Below, piece after piece: positions 52,111 through 61,028 of a stretch of DNA of 64,000 bases. The notes beneath the pieces were generated by a model. The model searched no databases. It was given only the letters and a program-made list of their open reading frames with translations, and was not told where the DNA came from. The DNA lies in NCBI RefSeq assembly GCF_014384965.1, contig NZ_JACRSW010000007.1, positions 6,943-70,942 of the forward strand. Reading direction: 5' to 3'. Position 1 is the stretch's first letter. The number at the start of each line of letters is the position of its first letter. This DNA comes from Jutongia hominis. GTDB taxonomy: Bacteria > Bacillota > Clostridia > Lachnospirales > Lachnospiraceae. A program made the position numbers and the translations under genes.

Positions 52111-54522
52111 TTAATTTAACTTTGTATTCTCCTTGCCAATAATGGTAACCGTATTATCGCAAATTAAGGTATTCAAGTCTGCGTTCTGACTTACATCCAA
52201 ACTGCTTAACTGGTTATCATAGCAACACAAGTATGCCAATGCTGTCAAACTACTTACATTCAGACTGCTTAACTGGTTATTTTTGCAACCCAAGTCTGTC
52301 AATGCTGTCAAGCCACTCACATCCAGACTGCTTAACTGATTATTATCGCAATTCAAGTCTGTCAATGCTGTCAAGCCACTCACATCCAAACTACTTAACT
52401 GGTTATCATAGCAATACAAGTATGTCAATGCCGTATTTTTACTAACATCCAAACTGCTTAACTGGTTTTTATAGCAATTCAAGTGTGTTAATGCCATATT
52501 TTTACTAACATCCAGACTACTTATCTGGTTTAGAGGACATTCCAACCATGTCAATGCCATATTCTTACTCACATCCAAACTGCTTAACTGGTTATCAGTG
52601 CAATACAAAGTTTCCAATGCTGTCAAGCCACTCACGTCCAAACTGCTTAACTGATTACCAGTGCAATTCAAGTATGTCAATGCTGTCAAGCCACTCACAT
52701 CCAGACTTCTTAACTGGTTTTCAGAGCACTGCAAACTTTCCAATGCTGTCAAGCCACTTACATTCAGGCTGCTTAACTGATTATAAAAGCAATACAAAGT
52801 TTCCAATGCTGTCAAGCCACTCACATCCAGACTGCTTAACTGATGATTATAATTGCAATTCAAGTATGTCAATGCTGTCAAGCCACTCACATTCAGACTG
52901 CTTAACTGATTGTTATAGCAATACAAGCTTTCCAATGCTGTCAAGCCACTCACATCCAGACTGCTTAACTGGTTTTCAGAGCAATGCAAATATGTCAATG
53001 CTGTCAAGCCACTCACATTCAGACTTCTTAACTGATTTTTACCGCAATACAAGGTTTCCAATGCTGTCAAGCCACTCACATTCAGACTGCTTAACTGATT
53101 ATAATTGCAATACAAAGTTTCCAATGCTGTCAAGCCACTTACATTCAGACTGCTTAACTGGTTATTTTTGCAATCCAAGTATGTCAATGCTGTCAAGCCA
53201 CTCACATTTAGACTGCTTAATTGGACGTCAAAGCAACACAAAGTTTCCAATGCTGTCAAGCCACTCACATCCAGACTGCTTAACTGATTATAATTGCAAT
53301 TCAAGTATGTCAATGCTGTCAAGCCACTTACATTCAGACTGCTTAACTGATTATAATTGCAATACAAAGTTTCCAATGCTGTCAAGTCGCTCACATCCAG
53401 ACTACTTAACTGATTATCATAGCAATACAAAGTTTCCAATGCTGTCAAGTCGCTCACATCCAGACTACTTAACTGATTATCATAGCAATACAAAGTTTCC
53501 AATGCTGTCAAGCCACTTACATTCAGACTGCTTAACTGATTATAATTGCAATACAAAGTTTCCAATGCTGTCAAGCCACTCACATTCAGACTGCTTAACT
53601 GATTATCAGTGCAAAACAATTCGGTCAATGATATATTCTTGCTCACATCCAGACTGCTTAACTGGTTTTCAGAGCAACGCAAGTATGTCAACGCTGTCAA
53701 GCCATTCACATCCAAACTGCTTAACTGGTTTTCATAGCAATCCAAGTATGTTAATGCCGTCAAACCACTCACATCTAATTTGTCACATACACCTAAGTAA
53801 TACCAATGAATTTCTACCAGTCGTCCATCTTTCCATATATACTGCTCTGTGTTATCTAAATCCTCACTTACCGAAGCTCCCTTTTGTCTCTGCTCCTGAA
53901 TGATTCCTGTTATGATTGACACATCACTTTCATTCTTGTAAGCATCTGCTGTTGCACTTGGTGTCTCCGTTACATCCGGTGACTCTGTTGCACTTGGTGT
54001 CTCCGTTACATCCGGTGACTCTGCTACACTTGGTGTCTCCGTTACGCTTGGTGTCTCTGTTATCATCGGTGCCTGGGTTATAGCCGGTACATTCGTTGGC
54101 ACAGCCGGTACTTTTGTTACAGATGGTACCTTTGTTGCAGCCGGAGCTTTTGTTGCTTTTGTAACTGTCGCATTTGCCTTTTTTACAATGACTGGAATGC
54201 TACATTTCTTCATTCCCTTGACAGTTACTGTCAACTTTGTCTTGCCTGCTTTCTTTCCGGTGATAACAAGCTGTTTCTTACTTACTTTGACGGTTGCGAT
54301 CTTTTTGTTTGCCATTTTTGCTTTGATTTTCTTCTTACCGGCATTTTTCACTTTGATCGTTGTTTTCTTCTTAACCTTTACCATCACCTGTTTTTTGCTA
54401 AGTTTTACTTTGGCTGCTGCCGATGCACTTGTCACTCCTGTTCCCGGGAGTGGCATCATACTAAGCACCATTGCTCCCGCTAATACACAAGCGGCTGCTT
54501 TTTTGCCTGTTCTTTTTTTCAT
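52111..54522 (-). CDS. Secreted LRR protein with 26 near-identical 21-residue repeats
   Basis: 803 residues. The signal peptide ends at about residue 36 (SASA-A). A lysine-rich Big2-like domain (about 37-115) is followed by a Thr/Pro/Val linker (about 120-195; repeated SVTETP/DVTETPSAT units). From about 235 to 785 there are 26 internalin-like repeats, consensus NQLSSLDVSGLTALETLYCYD. One unit (the fifteenth) is 22 residues because of an inserted Asn/His. A Cys recurs at the end of each unit. There is no LPxTG or membrane anchor. Such proteins act in adhesion or host binding; the ligand is unknown. The underlying 63-bp DNA repeats keep the antisense strand open over 450 codons. Confidence 0.9.
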   Translation of the reverse strand: MKKRTGKKAAACVLAGAMVLSMMPLPGTGVTSASAAAKVKLSKKQVMVKVKKKTTIKVKNAGKKKIKAKMANKKIATVKVSKKQLVITGKKAGKTKLTVTVKGMKKCSIPVIVKKANATVTKATKAPAATKVPSVTKVPAVPTNVPAITQAPMITETPSVTETPSVAESPDVTETPSATESPDVTETPSATADAYKNESDVSIITGIIQEQRQKGASVSEDLDNTEQYIWKDGRLVEIHWYYLGVCDKLDVSGLTALTYLDCYENQLSSLDVNGLTALTYLRCSENQLSSLDVSKNISLTELFCTDNQLSSLNVSGLTALETLYCNYNQLSSLNVSGLTALETLYCYDNQLSSLDVSDLTALETLYCYDNQLSSLDVSDLTALETLYCNYNQLSSLNVSGLTALTYLNCNYNQLSSLDVSGLTALETLCCFDVQLSSLNVSGLTALTYLDCKNNQLSSLNVSGLTALETLYCNYNQLSSLNVSGLTALETLYCGKNQLRSLNVSGLTALTYLHCSENQLSSLDVSGLTALESLYCYNNQLSSLNVSGLTALTYLNCNYNHQLSSLDVSGLTALETLYCFYNQLSSLNVSGLTALESLQCSENQLRSLDVSGLTALTYLNCTGNQLSSLDVSGLTALETLYCTDNQLSSLDVSKNMALTWLECPLNQISSLDVSKNMALTHLNCYKNQLSSLDVSKNTALTYLYCYDNQLSSLDVSGLTALTDLNCDNNQLSSLDVSGLTALTDLGCKNNQLSSLNVSSLTALAYLCCYDNQLSSLDVSQNADLNTLICDNTVTIIGKENTKLN
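52180..53840 (-). repeat. 63-bp coding tandem repeat array
   Basis: 26 units encode the 21-residue LRR. Neighbouring units are often identical over 30-50 bp, for example the doublets near 53340-53480. This is a strong substrate for copy-number change and assembly collapse. Confidence 0.95.
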
Positions 54523-54687
54523 AAATATCTCCTTTCGTGCTTCGTGTGTTTTTCGGACGTTCCCAAAACGTCATAAGGCTATTTGCATATTTTATATCAA
54601 TTCATTTTCTCCTTACCGGAAACTCTGCTTCCATTTTTCCTCTACTACTGCTTCATAACGTGCTATCAAAATACTCTGTTTACAAAT

Positions 54688-54733
54688 GTATAAGACAGAT
54701 GCAAAAACATATTATATGCGCATCTGTCTTACA
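54688..54733. other. Inverted repeat upstream of the LRR gene
   Basis: Arms AAGACAGATGC and GCGCATCTGTCTT with a 15-nt AT-rich loop. It has no clear T-run, so it could be a weak terminator of the secreted-protein gene upstream or a leader structure. Confidence 0.45.
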
Positions 54734-54873
54734 TGTTGAAAAGGAAAATTTATAACTTGGTATTTTATTTTGGATACGCATATACGTGTGTTACTAATTT
54801 ATAAGAAGCATATGCCTTTACCTTATAAATACTATACTCATCCGCTTGTTCCCCCTTTTTCCTATCTTTTGTT

Positions 54874-55012
54874 ATTATTTTTCTTACAGCAGAGTTTATG
54901 ACTATTTTGCTGGCAGAAATTTCTAAGTGTACATGATCTGCTAGCTATAAATAGTATAGCCCCTGCCCATTCCATAAGACAATATGTGCAATTTACTGTG
55001 CACGACTTTTTA
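54874..55012. other. Non-coding block with duplicated leader and repeat-core remnant
   Basis: 54874-54958 resembles the LRR_5 leader at 51785. Next, ATAGCCCCTGCCCATTCCATAAGAC resembles the family 1 core. GTGCA/TGCAC and TTTTTATTTTT follow. No credible ORF lies between 54523 and 55052. Confidence 0.4.
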
Positions 55013-55052
55013 TTTTTGCCAACTAACAGAGTTTTACAATTGCTTATTAAGA

Positions 55053-55895
55053 TTACACTCTTGCAGACAATTCTATACAATCTACTTTGTTGTTTTTAAA
55101 GCTTATGGCAACTTGACTATACTTCTTTCCTGTATTAAACTCCCTTAAAATTTTTCTCATTTTTGCAGCAGTTGTGCGTGAATGTTCAAATATATATTCA
55201 CATTTTGAAGATATTGTATATTTTCTTGTATTTTTCGCTAATGTGCCTGCTAACAAAGTAATATTTCCTTTTACAATCAGTTTTCCGTTTTTCATATATA
55301 TCTTTCCATAGTTCTCCGGATCATGTTCAAAGTCTCCTTTTGCATATACTGAACCCCAGTCCGTTTTCCCTAATTTTTCTTTTTTTGTTAATTTTGCTGT
55401 CTTACGGAGCGCTATTGTATTAGCTTTGTTTTTATATTTTATTATTACAACGCATATTCCTTTTTTATTTTTATATTTCTTTAATTTGTCCAAAAATTTT
55501 TCACGAGTAATTGCTTTATTTCCAAGATCAGAATAATCAGAATTTACATCACCATATTCACAATTTTCATCTAATACATAAGTCTGCTTTTTCTTTTTCC
55601 ATTTTCCGCGATTTCCATCCCAGCCATCTTTGCCATATTTAAACTCACCGCCCCATACATAGGACCATCCTGTAACGGTAATCTTTTTACTTGAGATACT
55701 GACTTTTCCAGTATGTCCTGCTGTCACAAATGAATCCTGTGACAAATACACTCTTATCTCATCTTTGCCTGCATTGTAGTTTTCTGCCTTTGCTTTTTTT
55801 ACAACTGCTGACGGTAATAATCCCAAAAAAAGTGCAATAGCAATCATACCTGCCACTGCTCTCAAATAACCTCTGTTTTCTTTCATCCGCTTCAT
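55053..55895 (-). CDS. Secreted protein of unknown function (280 aa)
   Basis: An N-terminal signal peptide (hydrophobic core AVAGMIAIALFLGLLPSAVV, cleavage near KAKA-E) is followed by a basic, Lys/Tyr/Gly-rich beta protein. Two similar halves can be discerned: SSKKITVTGWSYVWGGEF...YVLDENCEYG and MKNGKLIVKGNITLLAGTL...YTISSKCEYI. This suggests an internal duplication of a roughly 110-residue unit. No named domain is recognised. GGAGG 8 nt before 55895 fixes the start. It lies upstream of the LRR genes on the same strand in the surface-protein cluster. Confidence 0.65.
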   Translation of the reverse strand: MKRMKENRGYLRAVAGMIAIALFLGLLPSAVVKKAKAENYNAGKDEIRVYLSQDSFVTAGHTGKVSISSKKITVTGWSYVWGGEFKYGKDGWDGNRGKWKKKKQTYVLDENCEYGDVNSDYSDLGNKAITREKFLDKLKKYKNKKGICVVIIKYKNKANTIALRKTAKLTKKEKLGKTDWGSVYAKGDFEHDPENYGKIYMKNGKLIVKGNITLLAGTLAKNTRKYTISSKCEYIFEHSRTTAAKMRKILREFNTGKKYSQVAISFKNNKVDCIELSARV

Positions 55896-56217
55896 AAACT
55901 TTTCCTCCATTTCGTAAATGCAATGCAATAGTTTCACTGACATGACTACTCATAATTCCGAGAAATCATCATATCCTGCCTATATCTTCTGCTGTCTTAC
56001 ATGCAAGTATAACATGGGCTTTTGCCGTTTTCACTTGATTGGTCACAAGTTGTGCTTTATTGGTTATGAAATCTCTTACCACCCCATTTTTACCTCTTAC
56101 TCTCCAAAACTTACCTCTTACTTTTTTCGTATTTACAAGAAGAACGTCTTTCCCTATAATAAGCATTGTCAAGAACATTGCGAGAGGGGCAAGAGGAGAA
56201 GAGGTGATACGAAACCC

Positions 56218-56688
56218 ATGAAAATACGAATTGAGCTGGATGATTCGCTCATGGAAGAAGAAGTCATCATCCGATGCAATTCGATTTCCGAAAAAGTACA
56301 GAAAATGCAGATGGCACTTTCCGAAATTGAAAATGCACAGGAGAAAATGGTTCTTTATAAGAAAGAGACGGAATATTATGTGAAGTTAGATGATATTCTT
56401 TTCTTTGAAACCGGGATCAATGGGATAGAGGCCCATACCAAGGATGATATTTTTCAGACAAAAAGAAAGCTGTATGAATTAGAAGAGCTTCTGCCCGGTA
56501 TCTTTATGAGGATCTCAAAGTCAGCGATCCTGAATACGAACAAGGTCTATGCGATCAACCGGAATCTTACCGCTTCCAGTCTGATCGAGTTCAAAGATAC
56601 CTATAAACAGGTCTATGTATCCCGTAATTATTACAAGCCATTGAAGAATAAACTGGAAGAAAAGAGAAACACCAATCAAACCGGATAA
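56218..56688 (+). CDS. LytTR-domain DNA-binding protein without receiver
   Basis: 156 residues. The first 55 residues form an alpha/beta N-terminal region (MKIRIELDDSLMEEEVIIRC...). The LytTR domain spans about 58-150 (YYVKLDDILFFETGINGIEAHT, FMRISKSAILNTNKVYAI, YVSRNYYKPLKNKL). This short type is typically paired with a membrane protein in Lachnospiraceae. I start at 56218; the open frame extends to 55918 but that part is leader-like. The ribosome site (GAGG) is about 12 nt upstream, rather far. The next gene is LiaF-like, so this pair is likely a small envelope-stress switch. Confidence 0.82.
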   Translation: MKIRIELDDSLMEEEVIIRCNSISEKVQKMQMALSEIENAQEKMVLYKKETEYYVKLDDILFFETGINGIEAHTKDDIFQTKRKLYELEELLPGIFMRISKSAILNTNKVYAINRNLTASSLIEFKDTYKQVYVSRNYYKPLKNKLEEKRNTNQTG

Positions 56689-56696
56689 TTTGCAAC

Positions 56697-56815
56697 ACAA
56701 ATTTTATTAAAAAGCATATATAAACATTACATTGCAAGTTCTAGTAAAAGCATACATAAATATAACATCGCAAACTTTATAAAATTACATTACAAATTCT
56801 ATGAAAAAACATACA
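56697..56815 (+). repeat. Imperfect tandem repeats of about 40 bp
   Basis: Three AT-rich units share ACATTGCAARTTCTA and AAAAGCATACATAAA-like blocks, between the LytTR and LiaF-like genes. Confidence 0.5.
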
Positions 56816-56834
56816 CAACAATAGGAGGATTTTT

Positions 56835-57563
56835 ATGAATAGACGATTTTCTTTTAACAAAGCATTTTGGGGATTATTATTTTTATTAGCTGCTGCCGGT
56901 CTGGTGCTAAACCAGTTCAACTTCTGGCCAAATGTATATAACATTTCCGTGACTAGTACAATCTTTACACTCTTTTTTCTCTGGATGCTCATTCAGGGGC
57001 TACAGCATAAGAACTTTTTTGCGATTGTTTTTGCACTTGCTTTTATGCTGATACAATACAATAAGATCTTTTCATTCTTCCCGATCAATACTTCTACGAT
57101 CTTAGGGGCAGCTTTACTCGCAAGTATCGGACTTTCCATGCTCTTTCCAAAGTCGCACCGTTCTTTTAGCAATGGGCAATTTAATCAGAACTATACTGAT
57201 AGTGGTAAAAAGATTTTTGAAAATGAATCAGGAAATGTGCTTCATTTTGAAAACACTTTTGGTTCGAGTATCAAATATGTAAATACCGATTCTTTTGAAT
57301 ATGCCAACCTGGAAAATAATTTTGGTGAACTAAAAGTCTATTTCGATAATGCAATCATCCATAAAGGAATGGCAGATATCAATGTAGAAAATAATTTTGG
57401 TTCTATGGTTCTCTTTATTCCAAAGACATGGAATGTCGAATTCCACACCAAAGCTTCTTTTGCCGGAGTCCGCGAACAGGGTATGTCAGAAGCACAGGAC
57501 ACACCGATCCTGCGAATTTACGGTGAAGTTTCCTTTGGAGATCTCTTAATCGTATATATCTAA
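56835..57563 (+). CDS. LiaF-like membrane protein
   Basis: 242 residues. Four short membrane helices in the N-terminal 110 residues (LiaF transmembrane domain; FWGLLFLLAAAGLVLNQF) are followed by a C-terminal beta-helix-like LiaF domain (FENTFGSSIKYVNTDSFEYANLENNFGELKVYFDNA...VENNFGSMVLFIP). Three ENxFG turns are clear. In Bacillus, LiaF represses the LiaRS cell-wall stress response; here the partner is the LytTR protein just upstream. AGGAGG lies 7 nt before the ATG. Confidence 0.85.
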   Translation: MNRRFSFNKAFWGLLFLLAAAGLVLNQFNFWPNVYNISVTSTIFTLFFLWMLIQGLQHKNFFAIVFALAFMLIQYNKIFSFFPINTSTILGAALLASIGLSMLFPKSHRSFSNGQFNQNYTDSGKKIFENESGNVLHFENTFGSSIKYVNTDSFEYANLENNFGELKVYFDNAIIHKGMADINVENNFGSMVLFIPKTWNVEFHTKASFAGVREQGMSEAQDTPILRIYGEVSFGDLLIVYI

Positions 57564-57605
57564 TCTGTGATTTTGGAGTTATCACATCATGCATTTCGCT
57601 ACAAG

Positions 57606-57724
57606 CTTACAAATGTGCTCTTGCAGAACCTTTCTTTCTGCTTTGCAAAAAAATTTGCTCATTCATCCGGAAAATCAACTGCCGGTTTTGCTGTCGCTTG
57701 CTTTTCTTTTTAGCTCATTATTTC
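57606..57724 (+). repeat. Dispersed repeat family 2, copy B
   Basis: It aligns over about 115 bp with 23537-23648. It ends just before the ribosome site of the flavodoxin-fold gene and is in frame with it, which gives a falsely long ORF from 57589. Confidence 0.65.
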
Positions 57725-57741
57725 AAAAAGGAGTTTTTATT

Positions 57742-58524
57742 ATGAAAGTAACCATTATACATGGACAGAGCCACAAAGGATCTACTTACCATATCGCACA
57801 CAGCTTAGCTGAAAAGCTGTGCAAAAACACGTATAACTCTTATGATATACACAATGTGAATAACTCTCACAATTCGAATAACACTGACATTTCTAATGAT
57901 ACTTTTTCCGCCGAAAACAGTATCACCGAGTCTTTTCTTCCCAGAGATTTTGACAACTATTGCATCGGTTGTACACAGTGCTTTATGCAATCAGAGAAGA
58001 AATGTCCTCATTATGAAAAGTTAGCACCGATCACGAAAGCGATCGATGAAGCCGATGTTATCATTCTCGAAAGTCCGGTTTATGTCTATCACGTAACCGG
58101 ATCAATGAAAGCCTTTTTAGATCATTACGGCTGGCGCTGGCTTGTACATCGCCCGGAAGAAGCCATGTTCACCAAACAGGCTGTCTGTATCTCCACTGCT
58201 GCCGGAGCAGGAACAAAGAGTACCAACAAAGATATGGTGGACAGTACATTTTTCTGGGGCGTTGGAAAGACTTACCGCTATGGTATTGCAATTCACAGCA
58301 CCTCATGGAATACTGTCCCACAAGAGAAAAAAGAGAAAATTGATAAAAAGCTAAACCATTTAGCCCAAAAGATCATCAAAAAAGAAGGGCATGTAACACC
58401 CTCCTTTAAAACAAAAGCATTTTTTTATCTGATGCACTTTGCACAGCGAAATGGCTTAAATGAAGCCGATGCGTCTTATTGGCAGCAAAAAGGCTGGACG
58501 AAAAATGTACGCCCGTGGAAATAG
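57742..58524 (+). CDS. NADPH-dependent FMN reductase/flavodoxin-fold protein
   Basis: 260 residues. The FMN phosphate loop is IIHGQSHKGSTYHIA. CIGCTQCFMQSEKKCPH is the conserved Cys region of the IsuF/azoreductase-like subgroup, and ESPVYVYHVTGSMKAFLDH the flavin-contact loop. An Asn/Ser/Asp-rich low-complexity insert (about 38-68) follows the first helix and looks like a tract expansion. AAAAGGAG before 57742 fixes the start; the longer ORF begins inside a dispersed repeat. It probably reduces flavins or quinones. The substrate is unknown. Confidence 0.85.
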   Translation: MKVTIIHGQSHKGSTYHIAHSLAEKLCKNTYNSYDIHNVNNSHNSNNTDISNDTFSAENSITESFLPRDFDNYCIGCTQCFMQSEKKCPHYEKLAPITKAIDEADVIILESPVYVYHVTGSMKAFLDHYGWRWLVHRPEEAMFTKQAVCISTAAGAGTKSTNKDMVDSTFFWGVGKTYRYGIAIHSTSWNTVPQEKKEKIDKKLNHLAQKIIKKEGHVTPSFKTKAFFYLMHFAQRNGLNEADASYWQQKGWTKNVRPWK

Positions 58525-58527
58525 CAT

Positions 58528-58622
58528 TTCTATTAAATAGACCAGATCAAATGATGATCTAAAATATTTTCTATTAAATAAACCAGATCAAGTAATGATT
58601 TAAAATATTTTCCCTTAAATAG
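58528..58622. repeat. 41-bp tandem repeat, 2.3 copies
   Basis: TTCTATTAAATARACCAGAT begins at 58528 and 58569, with a partial third at 58610 that overlaps the cysK stop. Confidence 0.85.
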
Positions 58623-59547
58623 ACTCAAACATCGGACCTGATAAATAACGGTCACCGGTATCCGGGAAAAATACAACAATATTTTTTCCGGCACATTCCG
58701 GTCTTTTTGCTACTTCCACGGCTGCCCATAACGCAGCACCGGAAGAAATTCCGACCAGAACACCTTCTGTTCTTGCAATTTCACGTCCCATGGAAAATGC
58801 TTCTTCATTTGTCACCTTAATGACTTCATCATAGATAGTAGTATCTAATGTTTCAGGAATAAAGCCTGATCCGATTCCCTGAATCTTATGCGGACCGGAT
58901 CTTCCTTCTGATAAAACCGGTGAAGTAGCCGGCTCAACAGCAATGACTTTTACATCAGGATTCTTTTCTTTTAAATATTTTCCGACACCGGATATCGTTC
59001 CACCGGTACCAACTCCTGCCACAAAAACATCTACTTTTCCCTCTGCTTCTTTCCAAATCTCAGGTCCCGTAATTTCTTCATGTGTCTTTGGATTTACCAT
59101 ATTATTAAATTGTCCCGGGATAAAGCAGTTTGGCGTCTTTTCTACAATTTCATTGGCTTTTGCGATCGCACCTTTCATACCTTTCGTACCATCCGTAAGC
59201 ACCAGTTCTGCCCCATAGGCTTTCATCAATTTTCTTCGTTCAATACTCATGGTCTCAGGCATCGTGATGATCAGCTTCATGCCCAATGCAGCCGCTACAG
59301 ATGCAAGACCGATTCCTGTATTTCCGCTTGTTGGTTCTACAAGTGTAGTATCCTTATCGATTTCACCTTTTTCCAAAGCATCCAGAATGATTGCTTTAGC
59401 CACACGGTCTTTTACACTTCCGGCCGGATTAAAATATTCAAGCTTTGCGATCAGATTTGCATCTACATTTTCTTTCTTCTCGATACGACGTAATGCAAGA
59501 AGCGGTGTATTTCCTACCAGATCAATAATACTATTTTTTATGCTCAC
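58615..59547 (-). CDS. cysK: Cysteine synthase (O-acetylserine sulfhydrylase)
   Basis: 310 residues. PLP lysine in NPAGSVKDR, phosphate loop TSGNTGIGLA, substrate loop GQFNNMVNPKTH and GTGGTISGVG are all intact. The C-terminal half includes PATSPVLSEG and IQGIGSGFIPETLD. It makes cysteine from O-acetylserine and sulfide. I chose the GTG at 59547 because GGAGGG lies 7 nt upstream; the ATG at 59595 would translate through a hairpin. It lies 150 bp behind metY on the same strand, so both may be read from the metY promoter with a hairpin between. Confidence 0.95.
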   Translation of the reverse strand: MSIKNSIIDLVGNTPLLALRRIEKKENVDANLIAKLEYFNPAGSVKDRVAKAIILDALEKGEIDKDTTLVEPTSGNTGIGLASVAAALGMKLIITMPETMSIERRKLMKAYGAELVLTDGTKGMKGAIAKANEIVEKTPNCFIPGQFNNMVNPKTHEEITGPEIWKEAEGKVDVFVAGVGTGGTISGVGKYLKEKNPDVKVIAVEPATSPVLSEGRSGPHKIQGIGSGFIPETLDTTIYDEVIKVTNEEAFSMGREIARTEGVLVGISSGAALWAAVEVAKRPECAGKNIVVFFPDTGDRYLSGPMFESI

Positions 59548-59571
59548 TCTTTTCCCTCCTGTTAAAATAAA

Positions 59572-59618
59572 CAATCCCTCACTTTTGGTATTCATTCAGA
59601 CTGCCAAGTGAGGGATTT
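59572..59618 (-). terminator. Hairpin between metY and cysK
   Basis: Perfect arms TCCCTCACTT and AAGTGAGGGA with a 21-nt loop. On the minus strand TTGTTTATTTT follows. It could end metY or attenuate cysK. Confidence 0.6.
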
Positions 59619-59697
59619 ATAAATTCATCTATTTACATTTTTGAGGTATTTACTCTTATGACAGCGTAACATTTCATCTACTGTTGTCTTACAATTC

Positions 59698-61008
59698 TTA
59701 TTCTGCTACTGCTTTGAAAGCCTCTTCGAGATCTTCAATGATATCATCAATATGCTCTGTACCGATTGACAGACGAATTGTATTCTTCTTGATACCTACA
59801 GCCTCTAATTCTTCATCAGAAAGCTGTGCATGTGTTGTACTTGCCGGATGAATAACCAGAGATTTTACATCCGCTACATTTGCTAATAATGAGAATAACT
59901 CTAAGTTATCAATGAATTTCTTAGCTGTTGTATCATCACCTTTGATTTCAAATGTGAAGATTGATCCACCACCATTAGGGAAATATTTCTTATATAATTC
60001 CTGTTGTCTCGGATCATCTGAAATAGATGGATGATGAACCTTTTCTACCAATGGATGATTCTTCAAATATTCTACAACCTTCAATGAATTCTCTACATGA
60101 CGTTCTACACGAAGAGACAATGTCTCCAATCCCTGTAAGAAGAAGAATGCATGGAATGGTGATAATGTAGCACCTGTATCACGAAGCAGGATAGCACGGA
60201 TCTTTGTAACGAAAGCTGCCGGACCTGCTGCTTTTGTAAAGCTTACACCATGATAACTTGGGTTTGGTTCTGTTAATGAAGGGAATTTTCCTGAAGCTTC
60301 CCAGTCAAACTTACCACTGTCAACAATAACACCACCGATTGTAGTACCATGACCACCGATGAATTTTGTTGCAGAATGTACAACGATATCAGCACCATAC
60401 TCGATTGGACGGATTAAATAAGGTGTACCGAATGTGTTATCAATTACAAGAGGAATCTTATGTGCATGTGCAATCTTCGCGATTCCTTCGATATCAACAA
60501 CATCTGAGTTAGGATTTCCTAATGTCTCGATAAATACAGCCTTTGTATTTTCTTTAATTGCATTTTCAATCTCATCGAAGTTTTCCGGATCTACAAATGT
60601 AGTAGAAATTCCATACTCAGGTAATGTATGCTGTAACAAGTTAAATGTTCCACCATAAATATTGCTTGCTGCAACGATATGTTCTCCGGCATGTGCTAAG
60701 TTCTGGATCGTATAATCAATAGCTGCTGCACCGGATGCTACTGCAAGTGCTGCAACACCACCCTCTAATGCTGCAATTCTCTGCTCAAATACATCCTCTG
60801 TAGGGTTTGTTAATCTACCATAAATATTACCGGCATCTGTCAGACCAAATCTTGCTGCTGCATGATCACTGTTACGGAAAACATATGATGATGTCTGGTA
60901 AATCGGTACCGCTCTTGCATCGGTAACCGGATCAGGACTTTCCTGTCCTACGTGTAACTGAAGTGTCTCAAATTTTAAATTTCTATCACTATAACTTTTC
61001 TTACTCAT
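59698..61008 (-). CDS. metY: O-acetylhomoserine sulfhydrylase
   Basis: 436 residues, the long bacterial MetY type. The PLP lysine lies in VVHSATKFIGGHGTTIGG. SSYVFRNSDHAAARFG and YGRLTNPTEDVFEQRIAALEGG are typical of the N-terminal domain. It makes homocysteine from O-acetylhomoserine and sulfide, or methionine from methanethiol. The start at 61008 has GGAG 9 nt upstream; the ATG at 61023 lacks a site. Transcription should start near 61634, giving a leader of about 625 nt with a small cysteine-containing ORF and tandem repeats. Confidence 0.95.
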   Translation of the reverse strand: MSKKSYSDRNLKFETLQLHVGQESPDPVTDARAVPIYQTSSYVFRNSDHAAARFGLTDAGNIYGRLTNPTEDVFEQRIAALEGGVAALAVASGAAAIDYTIQNLAHAGEHIVAASNIYGGTFNLLQHTLPEYGISTTFVDPENFDEIENAIKENTKAVFIETLGNPNSDVVDIEGIAKIAHAHKIPLVIDNTFGTPYLIRPIEYGADIVVHSATKFIGGHGTTIGGVIVDSGKFDWEASGKFPSLTEPNPSYHGVSFTKAAGPAAFVTKIRAILLRDTGATLSPFHAFFFLQGLETLSLRVERHVENSLKVVEYLKNHPLVEKVHHPSISDDPRQQELYKKYFPNGGGSIFTFEIKGDDTTAKKFIDNLELFSLLANVADVKSLVIHPASTTHAQLSDEELEAVGIKKNTIRLSIGTEHIDDIIEDLEEAFKAVAE

Positions 61009-61028
61009 AATCTTAATCTCCATTTCTT

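Noticed and set aside
52548..53903. Plus-strand 451-codon frame opposite the LRR gene
   Set aside because: It arises because the 63-bp repeat keeps the antisense frame open; there is no ribosome site and the translation is low-complexity HSHPDCLT-like repeats.
55918..56217. N-terminal extension of the LytTR protein
   Set aside because: The extension is Cys/His/Phe-rich and unlike LytTR proteins, and the domain architecture is complete from 56218.
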